Positions 16,049-22,479 of a stretch of DNA of 22,479 nucleotides are shown in pieces; the stretch's first letter is position 1, and each line of letters starts with the position of its first letter. A program made the position numbers and the translations under genes. Location: contig CAMYNZ010000081.1 of assembly GCA_947259865.1 (NCBI GenBank), forward strand, positions 1 through 22,479, given 5' to 3'. Origin of the DNA: an uncultured Desulfobacterales bacterium. GTDB taxonomy: Bacteria > Desulfobacterota > Desulfobacteria > Desulfobacterales > G020354645. Below the pieces are notes generated by a model. It was not told the DNA's origin and searched no databases. It was given only the letters and a program-made list of their open reading frames with translations.

Positions 16049-16903
16049 TTAAACCCTGCCACCGCTCCATCTCAACTTGGCCTTCAAAACATCAAAATAG
16101 TCCTGATCGGGTAAAGTGATCATACGGATGGGATGCACGCTTTTGTTGATTAAAATCGTGTCTTTGTCATCAATATCCAGACCTATCTGACCGTCAAAAG
16201 TCAACTGGATATTGGATGAACCTTTTTCCAGTTTAAGTTTGATCACCGAAGAATCCGGTATTATCAGGGGGCGGTTGGTCAGTGTGAAAGGACAGATGGG
16301 GGTCATGATCATGGCCGGCACCGCCGGATGAATCACCGGTCCGCCGGCGGCCAATGAATAGGCCGTGGATCCTGTGGGGGTGGCAACAATTAATCCATCC
16401 GCCCGATAAGCCGTAAGATAAAGACCGTTAATATAGGTTTCAATAGACGCTAACCGGGCCAGCGCCCCCTTGTTTATGACCACATCATTGAGTACGGTTT
16501 CAGCTGCCCGTTCTTTTTCATTGCGGGTCACTCTGACCAGCAGTCGCATTCGGGCCTGGGTGGCAAATGTGTCATTTAATATGGTCGCGGCCACCTCCAA
16601 CAGGCGGTCTTCAGCCGTTCCTGCCAGAAACCCGACATCTCCGAACTTCACACCCAGAATGGGAATATCGTGGTTCCCGATCCATCGCACAGCGCTTAAA
16701 AATGTGCCGTCACCACCGAGAACAAAAACACAGTACAGGTCAGCCGGTGCACGGGAACCCTCAATTTCAGATTTACCACGATTGGGAGGAGAACTTTCTT
16801 TTTTAATGATATCAACTTTTCTTGAGCCCAGCCATTTTTCGAGTTCTTGCGCCTTTTTTCTGGCTTCCTGGTCGGCCTTTACGACGATTCCGATTTTTTT
16901 CAA
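16049..16903 (-). CDS. nadK: NAD kinase (ATP/polyphosphate-NAD kinase)
   Basis: A 284-residue cytosolic enzyme that phosphorylates NAD to NADP. Signatures: GGDGTFLSA (63-71, with catalytic Asp65), LNDVVINKG (138-146, the usual NE/ND motif), [22 protein letters not shown] (about 167-188) and FDGQIG near the C-terminus. The substrate loop usually written GxNxGxLGFL reads [10 protein letters not shown] (84-93), with Lys replacing the Asn; this is seen in some lineages but is worth noting. Translation appears to start at a TTG (16903-16901) six bases after a strong GGAGGG. It stands alone, convergent with the aldolase operon. The region before its start carries the heptamer array. Confidence 0.94.
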   Translation of the reverse strand: MKKIGIVVKADQEARKKAQELEKWLGSRKVDIIKKESSPPNRGKSEIEGSRAPADLYCVFVLGGDGTFLSAVRWIGNHDIPILGVKFGDVGFLAGTAEDRLLEVAATILNDTFATQARMRLLVRVTRNEKERAAETVLNDVVINKGALARLASIETYINGLYLTAYRADGLIVATPTGSTAYSLAAGGPVIHPAVPAMIMTPICPFTLTNRPLIIPDSSVIKLKLEKGSSNIQLTFDGQIGLDIDDKDTILINKSVHPIRMITLPDQDYFDVLKAKLRWSGGRV

Positions 16904-16962
16904 ATGTAGCCCTCCAACTGTCTCGATTGTCGCTCTAAATGAGGATATTGGCCATGTTCATC

Positions 16963-17060
16963 CTTGAACTTTGAACCTTGAACCTTGAACCCTGAACCTT
17001 GAACCCTGAACCTTGAACCCTGAACCCTGAACCCTGAACCTTGAACCCTGAACCCTGATC
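16963..17060. repeat. 14-copy heptamer tandem array, YYTGAAC
   Basis: Fourteen head-to-tail 7-bp units, alternating CTTGAAC and CCTGAAC, with one TTTGAAC and a final CCTGATC. The array begins 60 bp upstream of the NAD kinase start (read on the minus strand as GTTCAGG/GTTCAAG) and ends 104 bp before the -35 box of the next gene. There is no spacer structure, so it is not CRISPR. It is a typical length-variable microsatellite. Confidence 0.95.
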
Positions 17061-17163
17061 CACTTCATCCAGGTAATACAAATATATCCCACAATCAGCA
17101 AGACATTTTTAAATCAGATCTTAAAGATCTTATTATATAAACCATTATTACTGTGAGGGTTAA

Positions 17164-17192
17164 TTGACTTATTCACGACTTTTGAATATAAT
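17164..17192 (+). promoter_or_regulatory. Strong sigma70 promoter for the outer-membrane protein gene
   Basis: TTGACT at 17164-17169, exact 17-bp spacer, consensus TATAAT at 17187-17192. It predicts a start near 17199 and a leader of about 69 nt. A symmetric AGATCT-TAA-AGATCT at 17116-17130 lies upstream. Confidence 0.75.
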
Positions 17193-17267
17193 TACAGCTA
17201 CCTTGGATGTATGCGGAAAAATAAATAGTCGCTGGTTTATCACGTGCTAAAACTGCCGGAGGATCTA

Positions 17268-18053
17268 ATGAAAAAATTATTAATGCTTATCAGTTTAGTT
17301 TTTCTATTTTCAGTGGTGATGCCATCCCAATCCTTTGCTGTAGGTTTGGAAATTGCCGTGGGCGTATGGAAACAATCGCCCCAGGGTCAGCTCTCCTTTG
17401 AAGAAATCGATGAATTCGATATCATTGATCTCGAAGATGATCTCAGATATGATGACGAGACCCGCCTGTTCGCCAGGCTCAAGATTGACATGCCGGCGGT
17501 GATACCCAATATTTACCTGATGGCCACCCCGATGGATTTCGAGGAGACCGGTTCAAAAAATGTAGATTTTAATTTCGGCGATATAAGATTTCGAGGAAAC
17601 GTTCCTTTCACCTCTGAATTAATCCTGGATCATTTTGATGTGGCGCTGTATTACGGTATTCCCGGTCTTGAAACGGCTACGGCGGACCGCCTTAATGTCG
17701 AAATAGGCATTAATATAAGGGTTTACGATTTTGAGGGAACGATCGTAGGTACGGATGACATTTCCGGTTTGACTGTAAAAGAATCAGAGGACTTTACGGC
17801 CCCGGTTCCCATGATATATCTGGGCGCACAATTACGACCCATCGAAAAACTGGCCATTGAAGCCGAAGCCAGAGGTCTTATCATCGGAGATGATAAAGGT
17901 TACAGCCTGATCGGCAGGCTCAAGTATAAGGCTTTCGGACCGCTTTTTTTGGCAGTAGGATATCGATATGATAAAATTGATATCGAAGAAGACGACTTTA
18001 CGCTGGATATAGATTTTAGTGGTGTGTTTGGCGAAGCCGGTTTCGCCTTTTAG
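17268..18053 (+). CDS. TIGR04219-like outer-membrane beta-barrel protein
   Basis: A 261-residue protein with a clear signal peptide (MKKLLMLISLVFLFSVVMP..., cleavage likely after QSFA near 24). It then shows alternating beta-strand patterning, the GVWKQSPQG segment typical of the TIGR04219 family (bacterial outer-membrane proteins of unknown role), acidic loops (EEIDEFDIIDLEDDL), and a last strand ending in Phe (FGEAGFAF), the outer-membrane assembly signal. I chose the ATG at 17268 over a GTG at 17244 because GGAGG at 17257-17261 fits it and it begins the signal peptide exactly. It is a single-gene unit between its own promoter and terminator. The family name is from memory of the pattern; the function is unknown. 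Confidence 0.78.
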   Translation: MKKLLMLISLVFLFSVVMPSQSFAVGLEIAVGVWKQSPQGQLSFEEIDEFDIIDLEDDLRYDDETRLFARLKIDMPAVIPNIYLMATPMDFEETGSKNVDFNFGDIRFRGNVPFTSELILDHFDVALYYGIPGLETATADRLNVEIGINIRVYDFEGTIVGTDDISGLTVKESEDFTAPVPMIYLGAQLRPIEKLAIEAEARGLIIGDDKGYSLIGRLKYKAFGPLFLAVGYRYDKIDIEEDDFTLDIDFSGVFGEAGFAF

Positions 18054-18088
18054 GCGGATTCTTCTCGCCCGTTAAATTAAAACAAGTC

Positions 18089-18121
18089 AAGACCCTGTCA
18101 CCTGAAGACAGGGTCTTTTTT
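18089..18121 (+). terminator. Rho-independent terminator
   Basis: AAGACCCTGTC, 7-nt loop, GACAGGGTCTT then a run of T to about 18123: a textbook stem and T-run 35 bp after the outer-membrane protein stop. Confidence 0.93.
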
Positions 18122-18173
18122 TTAAGGCTCCATCCGTATCGATTTCCCCGTACAAAAAAATTAAAAAAAAACC

Positions 18174-18201
18174 TTGACACCCACCTAAACGTTGATATAG
18201 T
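18174..18201 (+). promoter_or_regulatory. Promoter of marR-type gene giving a probable leaderless mRNA
   Basis: TTGACA at 18174-18179, 16-bp spacer, TATAGT at 18196-18201. The expected transcription start falls at about 18208-18209, the A of the ATG. No ribosome site is visible before that ATG. Confidence 0.65.
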
Positions 18202-18210
18202 TCACACTAT
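18197..18210. promoter_or_regulatory. Possible MarR operator overlapping -10 and start codon
   Basis: ATAGT-TCAC-ACTAT is a perfect 5-bp dyad covering the -10 box and the ATG, the position expected for autorepression. The half-site ATAGTTC recurs at 18782-18788. The binding role is inference. Confidence 0.35.
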
Positions 18211-18688
18211 GAATGATTTATACCCCAACGGGTCGGAAGAAATTTCGGCTTACCAGTTACAGCAATTTCAGGATTTGATCACCCGATTATTCCAGTGCTG
18301 CCAGGAACGCATGCAGTATCAGAGCGAAAAATTCGATTTGCCGGACGCAGAGCTGCGCTGCCTGCTGTTGTTCGGCACTGAGCGTTATCTGACTTCTACC
18401 GGGATTGCCCAAAAAATGAATCTGGTCAAAAGCCGGATCTCAAAAATTGTCGATGGATTAATAAAAAAAGACCTGATCCAGAGCATTAAGGACCCTGAAG
18501 ATTCCCGGATCAGCCTGTTGAGCCTGACCCCGGCAGGCCAAAAAAAACTTGATGAAATCAAGCGTTTTCTTGAACATACGCATCAACAGGTGTTGCAACA
18601 AATGGCACCCGAGCAACGAAATACATTACTTATAAATCTGGACCTGCTCAAAGCATCCATGGAAGCGGTAAGAGAGATGATGGTGTAA
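18209..18688 (+). CDS. MarR-family transcriptional regulator
   Basis: A 159-residue winged-helix protein. Helices at about 10-45 and 120-155 form the dimer interface. The DNA-binding core runs from about 50 to 110: LRCLLLFGTERYLTSTGIAQ, recognition helix NLVKSRISKIVDGLIKKDLI, and the wing with the conserved DSR motif (DPEDSRISLLSLTPAGQKKL). MarR proteins usually repress genes close by and respond to small ligands or thiol oxidation; here there are several cysteines (C30, C31, C52). It appears to be made from a leaderless message. It precedes the DsrE2-like gene on the same strand, so it may control the sulfur-relay block; this is inference. Confidence 0.9.
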   Translation: MNDLYPNGSEEISAYQLQQFQDLITRLFQCCQERMQYQSEKFDLPDAELRCLLLFGTERYLTSTGIAQKMNLVKSRISKIVDGLIKKDLIQSIKDPEDSRISLLSLTPAGQKKLDEIKRFLEHTHQQVLQQMAPEQRNTLLINLDLLKASMEAVREMMV

Positions 18689-18782
18689 CGCCGGGTTGCA
18701 CCCATACACCCGTCTGTTTTTCACAATCAAGCTCATGCAATGAGGTTCGTAAAAGAAGATTTGGCCGATAATTTTTACTAAA

Positions 18783-18801
18783 TAGTTCGTTATAATAACT
18801 A
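18783..18801. promoter_or_regulatory. Possible MarR operator/promoter region before the DsrE2-like gene
   Basis: TAGTT...AACTA, a 19-bp dyad, contains a consensus TATAAT (18791-18796) but no good -35. Its left half repeats the ATAGTTC word of the marR start-site dyad. The rest of the 191-bp gap is A+T-rich. Confidence 0.3.
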
Positions 18802-18879
18802 ATTTTTACATTATTCTGCATATCTAACTTAAATTATTAATTTAATTTTGTTAACACCAAAAACAATTGGAGGATAATC

Positions 18880-19455
18880 ATGCAAAACATCGAACAAAAA
18901 CCAGAAACCATGCAGAACATTGAAGAACAGCTCGCAGCGCTTCAATCCAGGATCGACGTTTTGGACAAAAAAACGCCGGATGATAAATTATCGATGATCG
19001 TATTCAGCGGTGATCTGGACAAAGCACTGGCATCTTTTATCATCGCCACCGGTGCCGTGGCCATGGGGTTGGAAGCGGTGATGTTTTTTACTTTCTGGGG
19101 AACCCCCCTGCTGAGGGCCAAAAACAAAAAAGTCGGCGGAAAAGACACCATGGGCAAGATGTTTGGCACCATGCTGCCCAAAGGAACCAGTGAAGTAAAG
19201 CTTTCCAAAATGAATATGGCCGGCATGGGCACTGCCATGATGAAATCGCTCATGAAAAAGAAAAACGTGGCCTCCCTGGAGCAGATGCTGGAATTGGCCG
19301 AGGAACTGGGTGTCAAGATTTATGTCTGCGAGATGTCCATGGACCTCATGGGGTTTAAACGCGAAGAGATGATCGAATATAAGGACCTGACCTTTTGTGG
19401 TGTCGCCAAGTTTATGGAGGAAGCCAACAACAGTCGCATTCAGCTATTTATTTAA
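18880..19455 (+). CDS. DsrE2-like (DsrE/DsrF family) sulfur-carrier protein
   Basis: A 191-residue protein. A short N-terminal coiled-coil-like region (11-30) is followed by a DsrE fold: LSMIVFSGDLDKALASFIIATGAVAMG (37-63), a hydrophobic strand-helix FFTFWGTPLLRAK, and KIYVCEMSMDLMGFKREEM, where Cys150 is the conserved persulfide-carrying Cys of DsrE2/DsrE-like proteins. Cys173 is a second candidate. The basic, Met-rich loop 88-126 is typical of DsrE2 proteins. These proteins pass sulfane sulfur between carriers. GGAGG at 18871-18875 fixes the start; MQNIE is repeated at residues 1 and 11, so a shorter start at 18910 is possible. A TusA gene follows 425 bp on, which supports a sulfur-transfer role. 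Confidence 0.85.
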   Translation: MQNIEQKPETMQNIEEQLAALQSRIDVLDKKTPDDKLSMIVFSGDLDKALASFIIATGAVAMGLEAVMFFTFWGTPLLRAKNKKVGGKDTMGKMFGTMLPKGTSEVKLSKMNMAGMGTAMMKSLMKKKNVASLEQMLELAEELGVKIYVCEMSMDLMGFKREEMIEYKDLTFCGVAKFMEEANNSRIQLFI

Positions 19456-19535
19456 ACACATGAATCATTTCCCGATTAGTTGTAGCGAATTAAAGCAAGT
19501 CAAGTGAATAATCTTCAAGTCAGTAAGTGTGGTCC

Positions 19536-19839
19536 CAGAGGGTCCAAGGGGTCAAGGATTCAAGGGTTCGAGTGAAATGCTAAAGAATTACAAAGAGTTG
19601 AATGTCTAGCAAAAGCCATACGAACTCTGTTTAGAGATATATAGAATAACAGCATAATTTCCAAAGGAATAAAGATATGGTCTAACTTCACAGATAAGAA
19701 AATCTGTTGTATCTATTCCTTCGATTTTAAACCCCTGAATCTTTACCCGCCGTCTCTGTGGCGGGCTTGACCCCCGGAATCTTTATCCGCCGTTTCTGTG
19801 GCGGGCTTGGACCCTCTTCTCCAACTAAATTGGAGAAGA
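19536..19839. repeat. Asymmetric inverted-repeat element with two inserted GC-rich hairpins
   Basis: It lies in the 425-bp gap between the DsrE2-like and TusA genes. The left arm 19536-19572 (AGAGGGTCCAAGG, GGTCAAG, GATTCAAGGGTT) is matched by the complement of 19721-19817. On that side, two near-identical 38-bp copies with a 40-bp period (19737-19774 and 19777-19814) add hairpins CCCGCC/GGCGGG (19746-19765) and TCCGCC/GGCGGG (19786-19805). Between the arms are pairs AAGGAATA 19664-19671/TATTCCTT 19714-19721 and CAGAT 19691-19695/ATCTG 19702-19706. A perfect 10-bp hairpin at 19815-19839 (TCTTCTCCAA/TTGGAGAAGA) abuts the element and would lie in the TusA leader. No gene or clear promoter is seen here. 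Confidence 0.72.
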
Positions 19840-19880
19840 ACTAAAAAAATTAATAAATAAATTGTAAAGGAGAGAATTTC

Positions 19881-20123
19881 ATGTCTGAAGAAATTAAAGT
19901 TGATAAAGTAATGGATTTAAAGGGATTGCCCTGCCCCATGCCGGTTGTGAAAGTCAGCAAAGGTATCAAGGAGGTTGAAATCGGGCAGGTGATTGAGGCC
20001 CATTCCACGGACCCGGGATCTTTGACCGATTTTCCGGCCTGGGCCAGAACCAGTGGCAATGAAATTTTAAAAACTGAACAGGAAGGCGAGGTCATCAAAT
20101 TCTATATTAAACGAAGTGCCTGA
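19881..20123 (+). CDS. TusA-family sulfurtransferase/sulfur carrier
   Basis: An 80-residue protein with the complete TusA/SirA fold. The signature is LKGLPCPMPVVK (13-24), with Cys18 of the CPMP motif as the persulfide carrier, followed by the GQVIEAHSTDPGSLTDFPAWA segment where family members have D-PGS and a buried aromatic. TusA proteins shuttle sulfane sulfur between partners such as DsrE-type proteins, rhodaneses and Hdr/Dsr enzymes. Ribosome site AAAGGAGAG at 19867-19875, ATG at 19881. Its neighbours (DsrE2-like before, DsrMK-like after) point to dissimilatory sulfur transfer rather than tRNA thiolation. Confidence 0.93.
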   Translation: MSEEIKVDKVMDLKGLPCPMPVVKVSKGIKEVEIGQVIEAHSTDPGSLTDFPAWARTSGNEILKTEQEGEVIKFYIKRSA

Positions 20124-20127
20124 TCCC

Positions 20128-20160
20128 TGATAGGGGACCCTGGTTGCCAGGACCCCCATA
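20128..20160 (+). other. Intercistronic hairpin between tusA-type and dsrM-like genes
   Basis: CCTGG (20139-20143), loop TTG, CCAGG (20147-20151), extended by GGGG 20133-20136 with CCCC 20153-20156. No T-run follows, so it is more likely an RNA-stability or processing signal than a terminator. Confidence 0.4.
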
Positions 20161-20191
20161 GGGGCGGCACAGAAACAACAAGGAGGCTTCC

Positions 20192-20902
20192 GTGCAAACT
20201 GTGTACTATCTCGTGTTAGTACCCATGGTCTACATTGCTTTTGGCGTTTTTTTTGCGGGCACCGCCATCAGGGTAATTAAAATTCTTCGAGAGCCAAAAA
20301 ACCCCGCAACCCTGCAGATCTTTCCCGAGAAACGACCGGGATGGCTTTATGCACTGTCGGACACTTTCCTTTTCCCGACGGTCCGCAGGCACAAACCCGT
20401 GCTGTGGGTTTTTTTGATGTCATTTCATATTGCCCTGCTGCTGCTGATCATAGGGCACCTGGAACTTTTTGCGGAATTCAGAGTTTTTCAGATAATTCCG
20501 CATGAAGTTTTTTTGGGGAAAGGTTCTATCGGACTGATACTGTCAATTGCCCTGCTGTATTTTCTTTTCAGACGCTTTAAATCCCCGACCAAAGATTTGT
20601 CGATACCCGAAGACTATCTTCTTCTGATACTGCTTTTTCTCATCGTCATTTTCGGCAGTCAGATGGACTGGGCCAGGCGCTGGTATGATTACAGCGAATT
20701 GGCAGTAGAAGACTATCAAGTCTATCTTAGCAGTCTTTTACATTTAAAACCGGAGCTGCCTGAAAATGTGACCTATACCGGTCATTCATTTATGCTGCTC
20801 TTGCATATTTTCTTTGTCAATTTGTTTCTCATGTTCTTTCCCTTCAGCCAGCTCATGCATTCCATTTTATCGCTACCCATGAATAAATTGAGAAGAGGTT
20901 AA
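20192..20902 (+). CDS. DsrM/NarI-like membrane cytochrome b subunit
   Basis: A 236-residue inner-membrane protein with about five helices (6-28, 70-92, 112-128, 142-158, 199-224), the layout of the NarI/DsrM/HdrE/TmcC family that takes or gives electrons at the quinone pool through b-type hemes. Candidate heme ligands are His79 and His89 in the second helix and His198, His205 and His223 around the last. It starts at a GTG six bases after AAGGAGG. Only 2 bp separate it from the iron-sulfur partner gene, so the pair forms one complex. It is shorter than typical DsrM (about 330 residues) and closer to TmcC/HdrE-like subunits. Confidence 0.82.
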   Translation: MQTVYYLVLVPMVYIAFGVFFAGTAIRVIKILREPKNPATLQIFPEKRPGWLYALSDTFLFPTVRRHKPVLWVFLMSFHIALLLLIIGHLELFAEFRVFQIIPHEVFLGKGSIGLILSIALLYFLFRRFKSPTKDLSIPEDYLLLILLFLIVIFGSQMDWARRWYDYSELAVEDYQVYLSSLLHLKPELPENVTYTGHSFMLLLHIFFVNLFLMFFPFSQLMHSILSLPMNKLRRG

Positions 20903-20904
20903 CA

Positions 20905-22164
20905 ATGGACAATCAATTGCGAGATGATTTGCTCGATCTTTTCCGGAGTAAATTCAACCGGGCCATAAGATACTATCTGGAAACATGCACCCGCTGCGGT
21001 GTCTGTACGGAGGCCTGTCATGTCTATAATTCCATGGGACAGACCCGGTATACTGCGGCTTATCGGCACGAAATCGTTCGCCGTTTATACAAAAAATATT
21101 TTAAAGCCCGCGGTAAAATATGGCCCGGCCTGGGGGAAGCCAAAGAATTGAACGATATGACCCTCGAAGAGCTCTACGAAGCTGCTTACTCGTGCACCGG
21201 CTGCCGTCGCTGCATGGTCTATTGCCCCTTTGGTATTGACACCCAGATGCTGATGTCAATTGCCAAGCTTCTTTTGATCGGGGCAAATACGGAGCCCGAA
21301 ATTTTATCCATGCTGGCGGATACTTCCATAGAAAAAGGAAAATCGCTGGAATTGTACAAGGAGAGTTTCCTGACCGGAATCAAAAGACTGGAGTCTGAAG
21401 TCGTGGCGAAATGGAAACTCGAAGCCGGCCAGACCGCCATCCCGGTTGACGTCGCAGGTGCGGATCTTCTCTATGTAGCACTGGCCGGTGCCCATTCGAT
21501 TATTCCGGCGGCCGTCGTGTTTAATGCCGCCGGCGAAAATTGGACCTTGAGCTTTTTTGAGGCCGTCAATTTCGGCGCTTTTGTGGGAGACCCCACGCGT
21601 ACAAAGTTAATCTTGGATCGCATCATAACCGAAGCCAAGCGACTTAAAGTAAAAGAAGTCTGTATTTGCGAATGCGGTACCGCTTTTCGGGTCATGAAAC
21701 AGCTTACGGGCAAACAACCCTTTGAAGTTTCCTCAATTACGGATGTGCAGGCCCGCTATATTCGCCAAGGGCGTATAAAACTTGATAAGAGCAAATTTAA
21801 AGATGCGGTAACCTATCATGATCCGTGTCAAATTGCCCGTAACGGCGGTGTAATAGATGCGCCTCGATATATATTGAAACATCTCAGCGACAATTTCCAC
21901 GAATTGACACCCGAACCCAAGTATAATTGGTGCTGCGGCGGCGGCGGCGGTTTGGTGGCCCTGGGAGAAGACACGTTGGATTTCCGGATGAAATCCTCGC
22001 GGGTGAAGGTGGATCAGGTCAAGGCCACCGGGGCCAAAATTCTGACGACCGCCTGTGAGAACTGTCACACCCAGCTGAGCAACCTGAATGATCATTACAA
22101 AATGGATATGGATGTTCTTTTCCTCTCGTCCATGGTGGCCGATGCACTGGTGCAGCAGCAATAG
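20905..22164 (+). CDS. DsrK/HdrD/TmcB-like iron-sulfur oxidoreductase
   Basis: A 419-residue cytoplasmic protein. Two ferredoxin-type [4Fe-4S] motifs come first: Cys28, 31, 34, 38 (CTRCGVCTEACH) and Cys97, 100, 103, 107 (CTGCRRCMVYCPFG). The C-terminal CCG domain has Cys308 (HDPCQIARNGG), Cys343-Cys344 (NWCCGGGGG), Cys384 and Cys387 (CENC), the spacing that binds the noncubane cluster for disulfide reduction in HdrB/D and DsrK. A cysteine cluster CICECG at 253-258 marks the remains of a first CCG-like region. With the cytochrome b it should exchange electrons between quinones and a thiol/disulfide or persulfide substrate. Nearby TusA and DsrE2 genes suggest sulfur carriers as that substrate, which is inference. 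Confidence 0.88.
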   Translation: MDNQLRDDLLDLFRSKFNRAIRYYLETCTRCGVCTEACHVYNSMGQTRYTAAYRHEIVRRLYKKYFKARGKIWPGLGEAKELNDMTLEELYEAAYSCTGCRRCMVYCPFGIDTQMLMSIAKLLLIGANTEPEILSMLADTSIEKGKSLELYKESFLTGIKRLESEVVAKWKLEAGQTAIPVDVAGADLLYVALAGAHSIIPAAVVFNAAGENWTLSFFEAVNFGAFVGDPTRTKLILDRIITEAKRLKVKEVCICECGTAFRVMKQLTGKQPFEVSSITDVQARYIRQGRIKLDKSKFKDAVTYHDPCQIARNGGVIDAPRYILKHLSDNFHELTPEPKYNWCCGGGGGLVALGEDTLDFRMKSSRVKVDQVKATGAKILTTACENCHTQLSNLNDHYKMDMDVLFLSSMVADALVQQQ

Positions 22165-22179
22165 GTTACATTTTGCCCT

Positions 22180-22216
22180 AAATCCTGATGTTCCGCGAAA
22201 CGCACCGTCAGGATTT
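22180..22216 (+). terminator. Candidate terminator after the dsrK-like gene
   Basis: AAATCCTGA/TCAGGATTT, a perfect 9-bp stem with a 19-nt loop, starting 16 bp after the stop and followed by ATTAATATA. The tail is A+T-rich rather than a pure T-run. Confidence 0.5.
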
Positions 22217-22306
22217 ATTAATATACAGTAAGCAATCAAAGGGGAAGGAGGTGATGAAGTTCGATCTTTTAACATAAACGCGTAACGAGATGATTTGGAG
22301 GTAAAG

Positions 22307-22479
22307 ATGAAGAACAGGCTTAAAATTTTTGCAATTCTATCGATTATAATGTTGATGTCGCCGGCTGTCTGGGCCACCAACGGGGACAATCTGATCGGAA
22401 TCGGTCCAATATCGAGGGCCATGGGCGGTGTCGGAATCGCTGCCCCTCAGGATGCGATCAGTGCGGTATTTGCCAATCC
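22307..22479 (+). CDS. FadL/OmpP1-type outer-membrane transporter, N-terminal part
   Basis: The first 57 codons are in the window; the gene runs off the right edge. It has a signal peptide (MKNRLKIFAILSIIMLMSPAVWA, cleavage near residue 23), then TNGDNLIGIGPISRAMGG and a GIAAPQDAISAVFANP segment, the conserved N-terminal hatch region of FadL-type porins (NPA motif at the edge). These carry hydrophobic molecules such as fatty acids or hydrocarbons across the outer membrane. ATG at 22307 behind GGAGG at 22297-22301. It follows a candidate terminator, so it may be a separate unit or a reduced read-through from the DsrMK-like operon. Confidence 0.8.
   Translation, partial: MKNRLKIFAILSIIMLMSPAVWATNGDNLIGIGPISRAMGGVGIAAPQDAISAVFAN

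Noticed and set aside
16963..17060. CRISPR array
   Set aside because: The 7-bp units are contiguous with no spacers and there are no cas genes.

Overview
The window looks like chromosomal DNA from a sulfate-reducing or related Desulfobacterota (Desulfobacterales-type) bacterium. The basis is gene content, since no rRNA marker is present: a DsrM/DsrK-like membrane redox pair beside DsrE- and TusA-family sulfur carriers, a Mrp/Mbh-type antiporter operon in separate small genes, an archaeal/Thermotoga-type AhcY, a TIGR04219-like outer-membrane protein and a FadL-type porin. No transposase, phage, tRNA, rRNA or CRISPR was recognised.

Layout. (1) About 15-8216, + strand: a Mrp-type cation/proton antiporter operon (mrpF, mrpG, an MbhD-like gene, an MbhE-MnhB fusion, mrpC, a cyclic-nucleotide-binding-fold protein, then three large NuoL/M/N-like proton-channel subunits with an 85-residue membrane protein between the second and third). 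A 308-bp nested inverted-repeat element lies inside it. (2) 8435-10832: metK and ahcY, the SAM-making and SAH-clearing enzymes. (3) 11208-12128, - strand: an exported protein with a tentative LPP20-like region. (4) 12353-15662, + strand: a three-gene carbon-metabolism operon (LsrF-like Schiff-base aldolase, class II aldolase/short-chain dehydrogenase fusion, VOC protein). (5) 16049-16903, - strand: NAD kinase. (6) 17268-18053: an outer-membrane protein with a clear promoter and terminator. (7) 18209-22479: a MarR regulator, a DsrE2-like protein, a TusA protein, a DsrM-like cytochrome b, a DsrK/HdrD-like iron-sulfur protein and the start of a FadL-type porin. I read this last block as a candidate sulfur-relay/membrane-redox module.

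How the genes may work together. The antiporter block couples cation and proton gradients across the membrane. The DsrE2-TusA-DsrMK-like block may pass sulfane sulfur between carrier proteins and couple a thiol/disulfide or persulfide reaction to the quinone pool. The aldolase operon would split a phosphorylated sugar or deoxysugar and oxidise the aldehyde.

The most unusual non-coding signal is a set of nested inverted-repeat elements between genes (2249-2556, 10912-11135, 15702-15990, 19536-19839). Three of them contain short GC-rich hairpins with a CCCGCC/GGCGGG core that look inserted into the arms of a larger palindrome. One also holds two hairpins with mutually complementary loops and a bidirectional terminator. 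A 14-copy heptamer array lies upstream of the NAD kinase gene.
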